DNA from: a bacterium HR30 | GTDB taxonomy: Bacteria; Desulfobacterota; Binatia; HRBIN30 | Direction: 5' to 3' | NCBI GenBank assembly: GCA_002898795.1 | Contig: BEIG01000020.1 | Span: forward strand, 1-40,099 | Length of the DNA stretch: 40,099 nt | Shown: piece after piece, positions 7,144 through 15,155 of the stretch | Numbering within the stretch: the stretch's first letter is position 1 | Layout of the letters: every line of letters starts with the position of its first letter | Notes under the pieces: generated by a model | Told to the model about the DNA's origin: nothing | The model's database searches: none | Seen by the model: the letters and a program-made list of their open reading frames with translations, nothing else | Translations under genes and position numbers: made by a program

Positions 7144-8206
7144 GCCTACGATGGCGTGCCGTTGCCAGGAACCTGGCCGGGCCTCGAGGCCGAAACCTTT
7201 TCTCTTGCCGGCGGAGTGTCGCCAGGCACTCGCGCAAAAAATTCAGCACCTTACCGCGGTGCGACAAGGTAGCCCGATGGTAGATGGCTTGGACGATCTC
7301 ACGCCCCCGCTGAACGAGGGTTTCGTTCTCGGCAAAGTAAGTGGCGCCGGTGAAATCTTGGCGCGCCATCAAGCCGCCACTGACGTACACGTTCTCGAAC
7401 GAAGAGGTCCACGAGCGGTAGGGTGCCAGATCGTCGCCAGTGGCCAGGTGCAGCTTTAGGTGCTCAGGGAAACGCAAGAGCTTCTCGATCGCCCATTCTA
7501 AGCACTCGGCGCGGAGTTCTCGGGATATGTTCGCGTAGAGGTCTCTTCCAGTGGTCAGCGCTTCAAAGGTCTCCGTGGGCATGATGACGAAGAACTGGAG
7601 GGTGCCCTGCTCGAGCCGATGCAGGGTACGCTCTCGGTTAGCGCAGGCGACGGTGTTCAACGCATCGACAATGCTCGGACGAGAGACGGAACAGGGTAGG
7701 TACGCGCTCCACTGGTCCACGCGAGCCTTCAACCATTGCTCGGTGAACGCCGGTGGTTGCAGGGTGCACGGCAACGGTACCGTCCATGCCCAGCGGCTGC
7801 TGCTGAATTCTTCGTGAAAGGCAATGAGTTCAGCGAACTGTCGGGCGTTGTTGCCCAGATTCGAGAGTTCCCACAGATGGAGGGTCTCGCCACCGTTACT
7901 TCCCCGCAGCCAGCTTTCCGTCACCTCGAAGGCCGCGGCAAGCAGGCGTAACTCGTGAGGGTACAGGCAGCGCGCGGTGCTTCCGCCGTTTTTGACTGCC
8001 GCCATTTCGATTTTCGCAATGCGGTCACGCCGGATTTGCGGTACCTCACTGAGTTGCTTTTGGGGAAAGAGTGACGGTCGCAGCTCCCGGCAGCGCTCGG
8101 CCAGCTCCTGCTGCGACCAGCCGCGCCGTCTGCGAAGCCAGGCAACGCGCCGGCCAACCTCCACGAGCTCGTGGTTCGTCAGTGACAAACGATGCTCTTG
8201 TGACAT
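7112..8206 (-). CDS. XRE-family helix-turn-helix transcriptional regulator
   Basis: A 364-residue protein with an N-terminal Cro/C1-type DNA-binding domain. Residues 10-35 (VGRRVAWLRRRRGWSQQELA) give helices 1-2, and RRDRIAKIE gives the third helix; the usual turn is lengthened by an insert containing LFPQKQLSEVPQI. The sequence FEVTESWLRG ends the domain. The remaining roughly 270 residues have no recognisable sensor motif; they are Trp-rich and contain no transmembrane segment. The ATG at 8206 follows GGGGG with 5-base spacing, so it is preferred over the upstream start at 8230. The last 25 residues are Arg-rich and of low complexity. Targets are unknown, and the gene is transcribed alone or with the small frame downstream. 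Confidence 0.75.
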   Translation of the reverse strand: MSQEHRLSLTNHELVEVGRRVAWLRRRRGWSQQELAERCRELRPSLFPQKQLSEVPQIRRDRIAKIEMAAVKNGGSTARCLYPHELRLLAAAFEVTESWLRGSNGGETLHLWELSNLGNNARQFAELIAFHEEFSSSRWAWTVPLPCTLQPPAFTEQWLKARVDQWSAYLPCSVSRPSIVDALNTVACANRERTLHRLEQGTLQFFVIMPTETFEALTTGRDLYANISRELRAECLEWAIEKLLRFPEHLKLHLATGDDLAPYRSWTSSFENVYVSGGLMARQDFTGATYFAENETLVQRGREIVQAIYHRATLSHRGKVLNFLRECLATLRRQEKRFRPRGPARFLATARHRRRGRHRARRAL

Positions 8207-8720
8207 CGTCCCCCCTTCGTGGGTTGGCAAACCGGATCAACTCGACGAAAAACCAAGACGGCTATTTCTGCTCGTGGACGGAACTCGCTGCTACCGCCAC
8301 GGAAGGAATGCCTCTGGCAAACGTACCGCCTTCGTGTGCTCGAAAAAGCACAGTGCGCACCATTGAACGCAGTGGAGGAGCCTGTCAATGGGTCAAGACC
8401 TAATTTCTTGTGAGGTTTTTGCAACAGCATCTGCCCATGACTTTGCAGCACAACTTAGGCTTACATGCAACTGTGTTTGACGAGGTGAGGGCCGGGCGGC
8501 ACCCTCTCCCTCAGTCGGCTTGTTGAGACGCCGCTCAAGCGCGCTCGCAACGCCGGAGCTGCCCGTCCCTCACACCTTTTGTTTGCGTACTTGTGGTTGC
8601 TGCCTCTCCACCAGGGCTTGGGGCCGAACCAGGGCGTGAATCTCGGCTCTCGCTGAGAGCCACTGCAGCGACGAAAAGGACTCAGTGGGCTGGTGGCTCC
8701 CTTTGCTGTAGCTGACCGAG
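8207..8720. other. 514-base intergenic stretch between XRE gene and hydantoinase-like gene
   Basis: No gene is supported here. It must contain the promoter of the XRE regulator on the minus strand and the 3' end of the hydantoinase-A transcript. The part 8460-8700 shows the motif family GTGAGGGCCGGG ... CCCTCTCCCTC, which resembles dispersed intergenic repeats of many GC-rich genomes, and a hairpin (listed separately). A second copy was not seen in this window. Confidence 0.4.
8645..8661. repeat. Perfect 7-bp hairpin downstream of hydantoinase-A gene
   Basis: GGCTCTC and GAGAGCC pair perfectly around a GCT loop, about 60 bases beyond the minus-strand stop at 8721. Neither side is followed by a T-run, so it is not a standard intrinsic terminator; it may still stabilise or end that transcript, or belong to a dispersed repeat. 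Confidence 0.35.
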
Positions 8721-10736
8721 CTAGCGTTGTTTGCGGGCTGAGGGGCGGCTTAGGGTGAGCACCAGGTGACCGTTTGCTCGGCAAGTAGCGATCCATCCCG
8801 GTGGGAGCCACGTGGTACCGCTGAGTTCCACGAGAATTGCCGGGCCCCGGCAGGTTTCGCCCGCTCGCATTTGTTCCCGGTCACGCACCGGCACGGTGTA
8901 CCAACGGTTGCTGTGAAAGACTTTTTGCACCATCTCGAAAGTTCCGTTCTGGCGCCCTTCCGGCGCGGCAAGTTGCCGGGGAGGAACATACTCGTGCCCG
9001 AAAACCCGGATGTTGACCACTTCCACGGCTCGGTCGGGGTGATGGTGGCCATACCAGCGGCGGTGCGCGCGCTCGAACTGTTTGCGGTAATCGGGTGTAA
9101 GAGGCACAGGAAGTTCGTAGGATTGCCCGATATATCGCACCTCGAGTTGCGTGTGAATCCGTTGCTTTGGGGGCGGCACACCTTCTCGCTCGAGTTCGCG
9201 ACGGATGTGCGCGACCAGGGGTCGAGCGGCCCGTTCCAGGCGGGCAAAACTCGGCTCTTGCCAACGCAAGGAGCGCACTGTGTTTCGCTCGACTGGTGCG
9301 CTCAAGGCACCCCATGCGGAGAGCAGGCCAGGTAAGCGCGGGATCACGACCACCGGTACACCCAAAGCTTCAGCCAACGCGCAGGCGTGTTGCCCGGCTG
9401 CGCCGCCGAACGCAATGAGTGCGCAGCGCCGCGGGTCGTGCCCACGTTCGACAGTGACAGCCCGGATGGCGCGCTCCATGCCAGCGTTGACCACGGCAAT
9501 AATCCCGGCGGCGGTGGCCTCGACGCTTTTTTTCAGCCTCCGGGCCAAAGCCTCGACCGCTCGGTGGGCGCGTTCGGGAAAAAGGGGCATTCGGCCCCCA
9601 AGAAAAAACTGAGGGATCAGGCGCCCGAGCAGCAAATTGGCATCGGTCACGGTCGGCTCAGTGCCGCGCCCGTAACAAGCAGGCCCAGGGTCAGCGCCGG
9701 CACTTTGTGGCCCCACCTTCAAAAGGCCACCTTCGTCCACGTACGCAATCGAACCACCGCCAGCACCGACGGTGTGAACGTCAACAGCAGGCACCTTTAA
9801 CGGAAAGCCGGCAATGGACCATTCCGTGGATGTGGCGATGCCGCCGAGAAAAAGGCTCACATCGGTCGACGTCCCACCCATGTCGAAGCTGATGACTTGC
9901 TGCAGTCCGAGGGATCGGGCCACAGCCCACGCGCCACTTACGCCGGCGGCTGGCCCGGAGAGACAAGTCCGGACAGCTTCCCTGCCTGCGACCCGCGGCG
10001 AAATCGCTCCGCCGGTCGACTGAAGCACTCGCACTCGCGCGCCATACTCCCGCAGCCCTTTCTCCAGCTCCTCGAGGTGGCGTTGCATCACCGGCTGTAC
10101 GTACGCGTTCAATACGGTCGTGCTAAAGCGCTCGAATTCGCGATGCTCGTTCGCCAGCTCGTGCGAAAGCGATACGAACGAAAACCCCTTTCGTCGTAAG
10201 GCTTGTCCCATCTTCCGCTCGTGTGCCGAGTTGGCGTAGGAGTGCAGGAAACAAACAGCCACCGCCTCGGGATGGGTGCGTTGCAACTGTGCGAGTGCTA
10301 CGGCCACAGCCTGTTTGCTCAGGCGTACAAGTGGCTGCCCGGTGTGTAGCATCCGCTCCTGCACGCCAATGCGCATCCGTCGTGGCACCAGAGGCTCCGG
10401 GCGTTGCGGCTCCGGATCGTACAGGTGAGGCCGATTCTGCCGGCCAATTTCGATCACGTCTTCGAAGCCAGCCGTCGTGAGCAGGGCAACGCGTGCACCC
10501 CGGCGTTCCAGCAGCGCATTGGTGGCGACCGTGGAACTGTACATTACCGCGTAGCCGCGGTGTTCTCCTAGGAGTTCCCGCAAGCCGCGGAGCACAGCGA
10601 ACGCAGGGTTTGCTGGCGTCGACGGCACTTTGTGCACGTAGAGCTTGCCGTCGATGACGGCGACGAGGTCGGTAAACGTACCGCCCGTGTCAATGCCGAC
10701 AACGACCGGTACCGTGCTCCGAGCGGATGCTACCAC
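8721..10736 (-). CDS. Hydantoinase/oxoprolinase A-subunit family protein
   Basis: This protein of about 671 residues has the ASKHA-type ATPase core of HyuA/OplA proteins: VVVGIDTGGTFTDLVAV near the start (phosphate 1), STVATNALLERRGARVALLT, TCLSGPAAGVSGAW, ISFDMGGTSTDVSLF (phosphate 2), DVHTVGAGGGSIAYVDEGG and a C-terminal GGAAGQHACALAEALG (adenosine motif). The family uses ATP to open 5-membered lactam or hydantoin rings, or to carboxylate ketones in related enzymes. The GTG at 10736 is favoured, with GGAAAG upstream and a 7-base overlap with the fmdB-like gene; the frame extends to 10781. The usual B subunit gene is not adjacent: the next minus-strand gene is an XRE regulator after about 500 bases. 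The substrate is unknown. Confidence 0.88.
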   Translation of the reverse strand: MVASARSTVPVVVGIDTGGTFTDLVAVIDGKLYVHKVPSTPANPAFAVLRGLRELLGEHRGYAVMYSSTVATNALLERRGARVALLTTAGFEDVIEIGRQNRPHLYDPEPQRPEPLVPRRMRIGVQERMLHTGQPLVRLSKQAVAVALAQLQRTHPEAVAVCFLHSYANSAHERKMGQALRRKGFSFVSLSHELANEHREFERFSTTVLNAYVQPVMQRHLEELEKGLREYGARVRVLQSTGGAISPRVAGREAVRTCLSGPAAGVSGAWAVARSLGLQQVISFDMGGTSTDVSLFLGGIATSTEWSIAGFPLKVPAVDVHTVGAGGGSIAYVDEGGLLKVGPQSAGADPGPACYGRGTEPTVTDANLLLGRLIPQFFLGGRMPLFPERAHRAVEALARRLKKSVEATAAGIIAVVNAGMERAIRAVTVERGHDPRRCALIAFGGAAGQHACALAEALGVPVVVIPRLPGLLSAWGALSAPVERNTVRSLRWQEPSFARLERAARPLVAHIRRELEREGVPPPKQRIHTQLEVRYIGQSYELPVPLTPDYRKQFERAHRRWYGHHHPDRAVEVVNIRVFGHEYVPPRQLAAPEGRQNGTFEMVQKVFHSNRWYTVPVRDREQMRAGETCRGPAILVELSGTTWLPPGWIATCRANGHLVLTLSRPSARKQR

Positions 10737-10969
10737 TCGCCACTTTCCATCGCGCAAGCACCTCGCTGCGGCGCACCACATGCGCCGCAGGGTCCGGGCT
10801 CAGCGGCCGCCAGAGCGCTTGCCTCACGCGCTACGGAAAAGGTCGACAACAGGCGCTCCACCCGCACGCTACCGCAATGGCGGCACACCGCGCGGTCGCG
10901 TTGGTCGCCAGACACCAAATCTTCGAACGTTTTTCCGCAACTCGAACAGCGATATTCGAACAGGGGCAT
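10730..10969 (-). CDS. FmdB-family zinc ribbon protein
   Basis: A 79-residue protein starting MPLFEYRCSSCGKTFEDLV, the standard FmdB regulatory zinc ribbon opening, followed by AVCRHCGS, which completes the Cys4 site (CxxC, then CxxC). The C-terminal tail holds CGACG and C residues but no second complete ribbon. These proteins are small and often sit next to metabolic genes, but their role is only presumed regulatory. The ATG at 10969 has GGAGG about 11 bases upstream. Its stop overlaps the hydantoinase-A start by 7 bases, which suggests translational coupling. Confidence 0.85.
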   Translation of the reverse strand: MPLFEYRCSSCGKTFEDLVSGDQRDRAVCRHCGSVRVERLLSTFSVAREASALAAAEPGPCGACGAPQRGACAMESGEW

Positions 10970-11105
10970 TTCCCTTTGCCTCCACCGCTTTGCTCTTTCG
11001 AGCGGTAAAGCAGGCCGTGGTATTGCTCTAAGTTTTACCGATGGAAGTCATGCGGTGCAAAATGGCTTGCGGGGAGCGGGCGCACCGGTTCTGCGAGATC
11101 GCGCG

Positions 11106-11867
11106 CTAGCGCGGGTTCGGTGACGGTGCTTCCGGGGCGTGAAAGCGCCGCCACCGTCCATGAATGAGACGCTCATGTGGGAAAAACCGCGCCTTGTAAG
11201 CCATCGTCTCACAGCCTTCCACGTAGAGCCCAAGGTACAAGTAGGTCAGACCCCAGGACCGACAAAGCTCCAACTGCTTCAGGATCGAGTACGTTCCGAG
11301 GCTCAAGCGGCTCAACGACGGATCGTAGTAACAGTACACCGCCGAGAGTGAATCTTCGGCTCGGTCGGTAATCGCAACGCCGACTAGGCGGCCGTTGAGC
11401 CAGTAACTCAACTCGAATGTTTCTGCGCAAGTGTCGACCAAAAACTCCTCGTACAGTTGGCGATCGATCAAGCCGTCGGCAGTGAGCAAGCGGCGCTCAA
11501 TTTTGTGCCGGTTGTAAAGCCGCACCCGCTCCACATCGACCCGCGGAGGGCCAATCCGCGTTTCTAAAAGCGCTGAGCCGCGGCGAAAGATGCGGCGCTG
11601 GGTGCGATTTGGCTGGAACAAAGCCACGGGGAGCCGGATGGCTTGGCACGCTTGGCATCCAGGGCAACGAGGCCGGTAGAGCAGCGCTCCTTGACGACGG
11701 TCGCCCGCAGCCAGTCGTTCGGACAGCGCGGCCCGCGACAGTGGCCTCATCGGCAGCCTCAGCGGCATCCGCGCCACTTGGCCAGGTAAGTAGGGGCAAG
11801 GACTGTACTCGTCGTACACCACCCATTCGCGCGCATGCGTGGGGGAACTCCGGCTCTGGCTTTCCAT
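11106..11867 (-). CDS. bpt: Aspartate/glutamate leucyltransferase (Bpt)
   Basis: A 253-residue protein of the arginyl/leucyl-tRNA-protein transferase family. It has the N-terminal Cys motif YSPCPYLPGQVARMPLRLP, the second Cys cluster RCPGCQACQAIRLPV, and the acyl-transfer domain with AVYCYYDPSLSRLSLGTYSI and YLYLGLYVEGCETMAYK. Bacterial Bpt moves leucine from Leu-tRNA to N-terminal Asp or Glu, marking proteins for ClpS/ClpAP degradation. Length fits the bacterial subfamily. The ATG at 11867 is chosen because the frame upstream to 11939 is not conserved-looking; the Shine-Dalgarno is weak (AAGGGT about 9 bases upstream). It is divergent from the ABC operon at 11986. Confidence 0.9.
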   Translation of the reverse strand: MESQSRSSPTHAREWVVYDEYSPCPYLPGQVARMPLRLPMRPLSRAALSERLAAGDRRQGALLYRPRCPGCQACQAIRLPVALFQPNRTQRRIFRRGSALLETRIGPPRVDVERVRLYNRHKIERRLLTADGLIDRQLYEEFLVDTCAETFELSYWLNGRLVGVAITDRAEDSLSAVYCYYDPSLSRLSLGTYSILKQLELCRSWGLTYLYLGLYVEGCETMAYKARFFPHERLIHGRWRRFHAPEAPSPNPR

Positions 11868-11985
11868 GATCGTTGTACCCTTCTGGGGCCAACCTCCGCC
11901 TTTAGTGTGCAGAGAAAATGAGGGCAAAGCAATTGACATCTAGCGGCTCGTTTGCGTCCGGGGCAAAAGATACACTGTTACGACC
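11868..11985. promoter_or_regulatory. Divergent promoter region, bpt / ABC exporter operon
   Basis: 118 bases separate the divergent genes. On the plus strand TTGACA occurs at 11933-11938 but has no good -10 at normal spacing. TACACT at 11971-11976 sits 9 bases before the ATG at 11986, and there is no Shine-Dalgarno there, so the exporter mRNA could be nearly leaderless. This is weak evidence; no operator was recognised. Confidence 0.25.
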
Positions 11986-12795
11986 ATGTCTTGGCTGCCG
12001 AGTCAGGAAGAACCGTTGGTACGAACGGTGGCGGTCTCCCGCATTTATCGCCGAGGCGTGGATGAAATTCGCGCCCTGGACCGAGTTTCTCTGGCAATCC
12101 CTCCGGGCCGCTTCGTGGCATTCATGGGCCCTTCGGGCTCGGGCAAATCGACGCTGATGAACCTGCTGGCGGGGCTCGATCGACCAAGCGAAGGCGAGGT
12201 TTGGGTTGCTGGCCAGCGACTGGACACTTTGGACGAGGAGGAACTTGCAGCCTGGCGAGCGCGCCATGTGGGCTTGATCTTTCAGTTCTTCAATTTGATC
12301 CCGGTGCTGAACGCGCGGGACAACGTAGCCTTGCCGCTTTTGCTAACCCATTTGGACAAACGGGAGCGACTGCGGCGGGCCGAAATTGCCCTACGTATCG
12401 TTGGCTTGGAGGACCGGGCGAGTCACTACCCCCGGACGCTCTCCGGCGGAGAACAACAACGCGTGGCGATCGCACGGGCGCTGGTGACCGATCCTGACCT
12501 CATCGTGGCCGATGAGCCCACCGGTGATCTGGATGCGCGAAACGCCGAAGCGATTCTCGCCTTGCTGCGCCGGCTACGGGCGGACTTTGGTAAAACCATC
12601 ATCATGGTGACCCACGATCCGCGTGCGTTGCGCTTCGTGGACATGGCTTTCCACTTGGACAAAGGGACGTTGCTCGAGGGCGAAGAAGCCACTCGTGCCC
12701 ACGAAGCGATCTTGGTGGCGGCTGGGGGAGGGATGACCGGAGGATCTCTCCATGAATTACCCGAGTCTCGTGTACGCGAACTTGATGCGGAATAA
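11986..12795 (+). CDS. ABC exporter ATP-binding protein (LolD/MacB type)
   Basis: A 269-residue ABC ATPase. Walker A is GPSGSGKST (about residues 48-56), the Q-loop is IFQFFNLIPVLN, the signature is LSGGEQQRVAIARAL, Walker B is LIVADEPTGDLD, and the H-loop is VMTHD-like IIMVTHDPRALR. The sequence TGDLDARNAEAILALLRRL is typical of the LolD/MacB/FtsE branch that partners FtsX-type permeases. The last 30 residues extend beyond the usual end, so the gene overlaps the first permease gene by 44 bases, which argues for translational coupling. The pump is a four-gene system with no substrate indicated by motif. The ATG at 11986 has no clear Shine-Dalgarno. Confidence 0.95.
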   Translation: MSWLPSQEEPLVRTVAVSRIYRRGVDEIRALDRVSLAIPPGRFVAFMGPSGSGKSTLMNLLAGLDRPSEGEVWVAGQRLDTLDEEELAAWRARHVGLIFQFFNLIPVLNARDNVALPLLLTHLDKRERLRRAEIALRIVGLEDRASHYPRTLSGGEQQRVAIARALVTDPDLIVADEPTGDLDARNAEAILALLRRLRADFGKTIIMVTHDPRALRFVDMAFHLDKGTLLEGEEATRAHEAILVAAGGGMTGGSLHELPESRVRELDAE

Positions 12796-13918
12796 GCTGC
12801 GTACAGTGCTGACCTTCGGTGCGGTCAGCCTGGCCGTCATGCTGGTCGTGTTTTTACTGACCATGCCCGCGGGTCTTGACGCCTTGCTGAATTCCATTGC
12901 CAGCAACACGCGCGTGTCGGTCCACAACAAAGCCGGCATCGTGTACTCCCTGCCTTACGCATACGTGCGCAAGGTTCGTCTTGTTGGCGGTGTGGCCGCG
13001 GCGGTAGGCACCACGTGGTTTGGTGGTGCGTACGAGGAAGACGGCCGAGTGACCTTCCCCAACTTTGCTGTAGAGGCCGAGCACGTAGGTGCGGTTTACC
13101 CAGACTATGGGATCGCACCGCAACACTTGGATGACTTTCGCCGCTATCGTGACGGCGCACTGGTGGGCCGGCAAACGATGAAACGTTATGGGTGGAAGAT
13201 CGGGGACCGGATCACGCTGAAAAGTACGGTCTGGGCGGTGAATCTGGACCTCCGCATTGTCGGCGAGATTCCACTGGAGCGCTCGCCAGTCGTGTGGATT
13301 CAGCGCGATTACTTGGACGAAGCCCTCGTCGCGCAGCGCGGCCACGGGCTGGGGATCGTGCACGTCATTTGGGTGCGGTTGGAGGACCCGAATCGGGTCG
13401 AGGAAGTCATGCGCACCATCGACGACCTGTTTCGCAATAGCGAAGCCGAAACGGCTTCGGAGACAGAAAAGAGTTTTTTCGGAAACTTCTTTGCCTCGCT
13501 GAAGGGGTTTATCACGGTCGTGTTGCTCGTCACCGTTTTGGTTGCTGCCTGCGTGGTGGTGATTGCCGCCAACACCGCGTCGATGTCCATTCGCGAGCGC
13601 GGTCGGGAAATCGCGGTATTGAAGGCGTTGGGTTTTCCCAGGCGCGTGGTGTTCGCCACCCTGCTCGCCGAGTCCGCTTTGCTGTGCACCAGTGCGGGTA
13701 TTGTCGGAGTTGCCTTGGCCTACGTTTTTACGCATGGGCTACGCAGCTTTGCTGCCGTGATCCCCTCGCTAGGCCCGTTGGGTAGTTTCTTGGTTACTCC
13801 CGGCGTGGCAGCTCAGGGACTGTTGCTAGCGGTGGTCGTTGGGGTGTTCTCTGGTTTGGTCCCCGCATGGGGCGCCGCTCGAAAGCCCGTGGCCGAGGCG
13901 TTTCACGAACTCTTTTGA
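12752..13918 (+). CDS. FtsX/MacB-type ABC permease (first)
   Basis: A 388-residue permease with the FtsX-like plan: one N-terminal membrane segment (about residues 18-38), a large periplasmic domain of roughly 200 residues, then three C-terminal membrane segments starting near residues 255, 310 and 350. The motif SMSIRERGREIAVLKALGFP marks the coupling helix region seen in MacB and LolC/E. The start ATG at 12752 follows GGAGGATCTCTCC, a strong binding site, inside the end of the ATPase gene. It pairs with the second permease (7-base gap), so the pump would be a heterodimer rather than a MacB homodimer. Confidence 0.92.
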   Translation: MNYPSLVYANLMRNKLRTVLTFGAVSLAVMLVVFLLTMPAGLDALLNSIASNTRVSVHNKAGIVYSLPYAYVRKVRLVGGVAAAVGTTWFGGAYEEDGRVTFPNFAVEAEHVGAVYPDYGIAPQHLDDFRRYRDGALVGRQTMKRYGWKIGDRITLKSTVWAVNLDLRIVGEIPLERSPVVWIQRDYLDEALVAQRGHGLGIVHVIWVRLEDPNRVEEVMRTIDDLFRNSEAETASETEKSFFGNFFASLKGFITVVLLVTVLVAACVVVIAANTASMSIRERGREIAVLKALGFPRRVVFATLLAESALLCTSAGIVGVALAYVFTHGLRSFAAVIPSLGPLGSFLVTPGVAAQGLLLAVVVGVFSGLVPAWGAARKPVAEAFHELF

Positions 13919-13924
13919 CGACCG

Positions 13925-15100
13925 ATGTTGCCGCTGGCTTACAGCTGGAAAAATTTGTGGAGCCGACCCGTGCGAACCACAATGACCGTAACCGTCGTGG
14001 CCTTGGTGGTTGTGGCTTCGAGTTTGTTTCTCGGGCTGATCTCGAGCCTGAAGCGAACGCTGGTGAGTACCGGACACCCGCTCAATCTTGTGGTTTTACG
14101 CAAGGGTTCGGACAACGACGGGGCCAGTGCCCTTTCACAGGCGGCCTATCAGGCCATTCGGTTTTACGATGGGATTGCGCGCAACGCTTCCGACCAACCT
14201 CTAGTGTCCCCCGAACTGGTCGTGCAGCCGTTTTTCTGGACCCCCGAGGGAAATCGCGAAAACGTTTTGGTGCGTGGCGTGGAACCGGTGGCCTTGGAGG
14301 TACACGAGCAAGTGAAAATCGTTAGCGGCCGCATGTTCCGGCCAAGCTCGTCGGAAGCCATTGTCGGCAAGTCGTTGGTGGGCCGGTACGAAGGTGCGAA
14401 CTTGGGAGGTACGCTCAAGTTCGGACGAGGCCGGTGGACGGTAGTCGGCGTCTTCGAGGCTGGGGGGTCGTCGTTCGAGAGTGAGGTGTGGGTAGACGTG
14501 CGGGAATTGGCCAACGATGCGAAGCGGCCGTTGCCATACTCTGGAATCCGTCTCCGTGCGAACTCGGAGGCGGAGTTGTGGTCTTTGAAGCAGCGCATCG
14601 AAGCTGATCCGCGTTACGCTTTGCAAGCCGAGCGGGAAAGCGATTACTACGCAAAGCAGTCGGAGTCGGCCAACTCCCTTTACGTACTGGTGGTGGCGAT
14701 TGCTTTGTTTTCTGGCATCGGCGCGGGCTTTGGAGCAGCGAATACCATGTATGCGGCGGTGCAAAGCCGCGTGGCGGAAATTGGTACGTTGCGTGCGTTG
14801 GGTTTTTCGCGGCGGAGTATTCTGGTTGCTTTTCAGTTGGAAGCTGTGTTCCTGGCGCTGCTCGGGTTCGCTGTGGGTGCGGTGGCTGTTCTGCTTTTGG
14901 CGGCTTCCTTGGGCCAGTGGCTGCGCGGCATCGGGTTTGGAGCAGCAACGTTCACCACCAACGTGGTGCAACTTCAGATCGGTATCGGCGATTTGGCGGC
15001 AAGCCTTCTTCTAACTCTTGCGATCGGCTTGCTAGCTGGTTTGGGCCCAGCCGCTCGTGCGGCGCGGATGCCCCCGATCGAAGCTTTGCGTCGAGGATGA
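13925..15100 (+). CDS. FtsX/MacB-type ABC permease (second)
   Basis: A 391-residue paralogue of the gene before it, with the same one-plus-three membrane layout: an N-terminal segment at about 17-40, a periplasmic domain to about 255, then segments near 260, 310 and 365. The coupling motif is VQSRVAEIGTLRALGFSRRS, the FtsX-family equivalent. It begins 6 bases after the first permease's stop. There is no strong Shine-Dalgarno, so it may rely on translational coupling. With its partner and the membrane-fusion protein downstream it forms a tripartite-style exporter; no outer-membrane TolC-type gene is in the window. Confidence 0.9.
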   Translation: MLPLAYSWKNLWSRPVRTTMTVTVVALVVVASSLFLGLISSLKRTLVSTGHPLNLVVLRKGSDNDGASALSQAAYQAIRFYDGIARNASDQPLVSPELVVQPFFWTPEGNRENVLVRGVEPVALEVHEQVKIVSGRMFRPSSSEAIVGKSLVGRYEGANLGGTLKFGRGRWTVVGVFEAGGSSFESEVWVDVRELANDAKRPLPYSGIRLRANSEAELWSLKQRIEADPRYALQAERESDYYAKQSESANSLYVLVVAIALFSGIGAGFGAANTMYAAVQSRVAEIGTLRALGFSRRSILVAFQLEAVFLALLGFAVGAVAVLLLAASLGQWLRGIGFGAATFTTNVVQLQIGIGDLAASLLLTLAIGLLAGLGPAARAARMPPIEALRRG

Positions 15101-15155
15101 GTTGGAGGCGGGAAGTAGACTCGTCGCCGGTGACGGTCCTTGTTAAGAAAAAATC

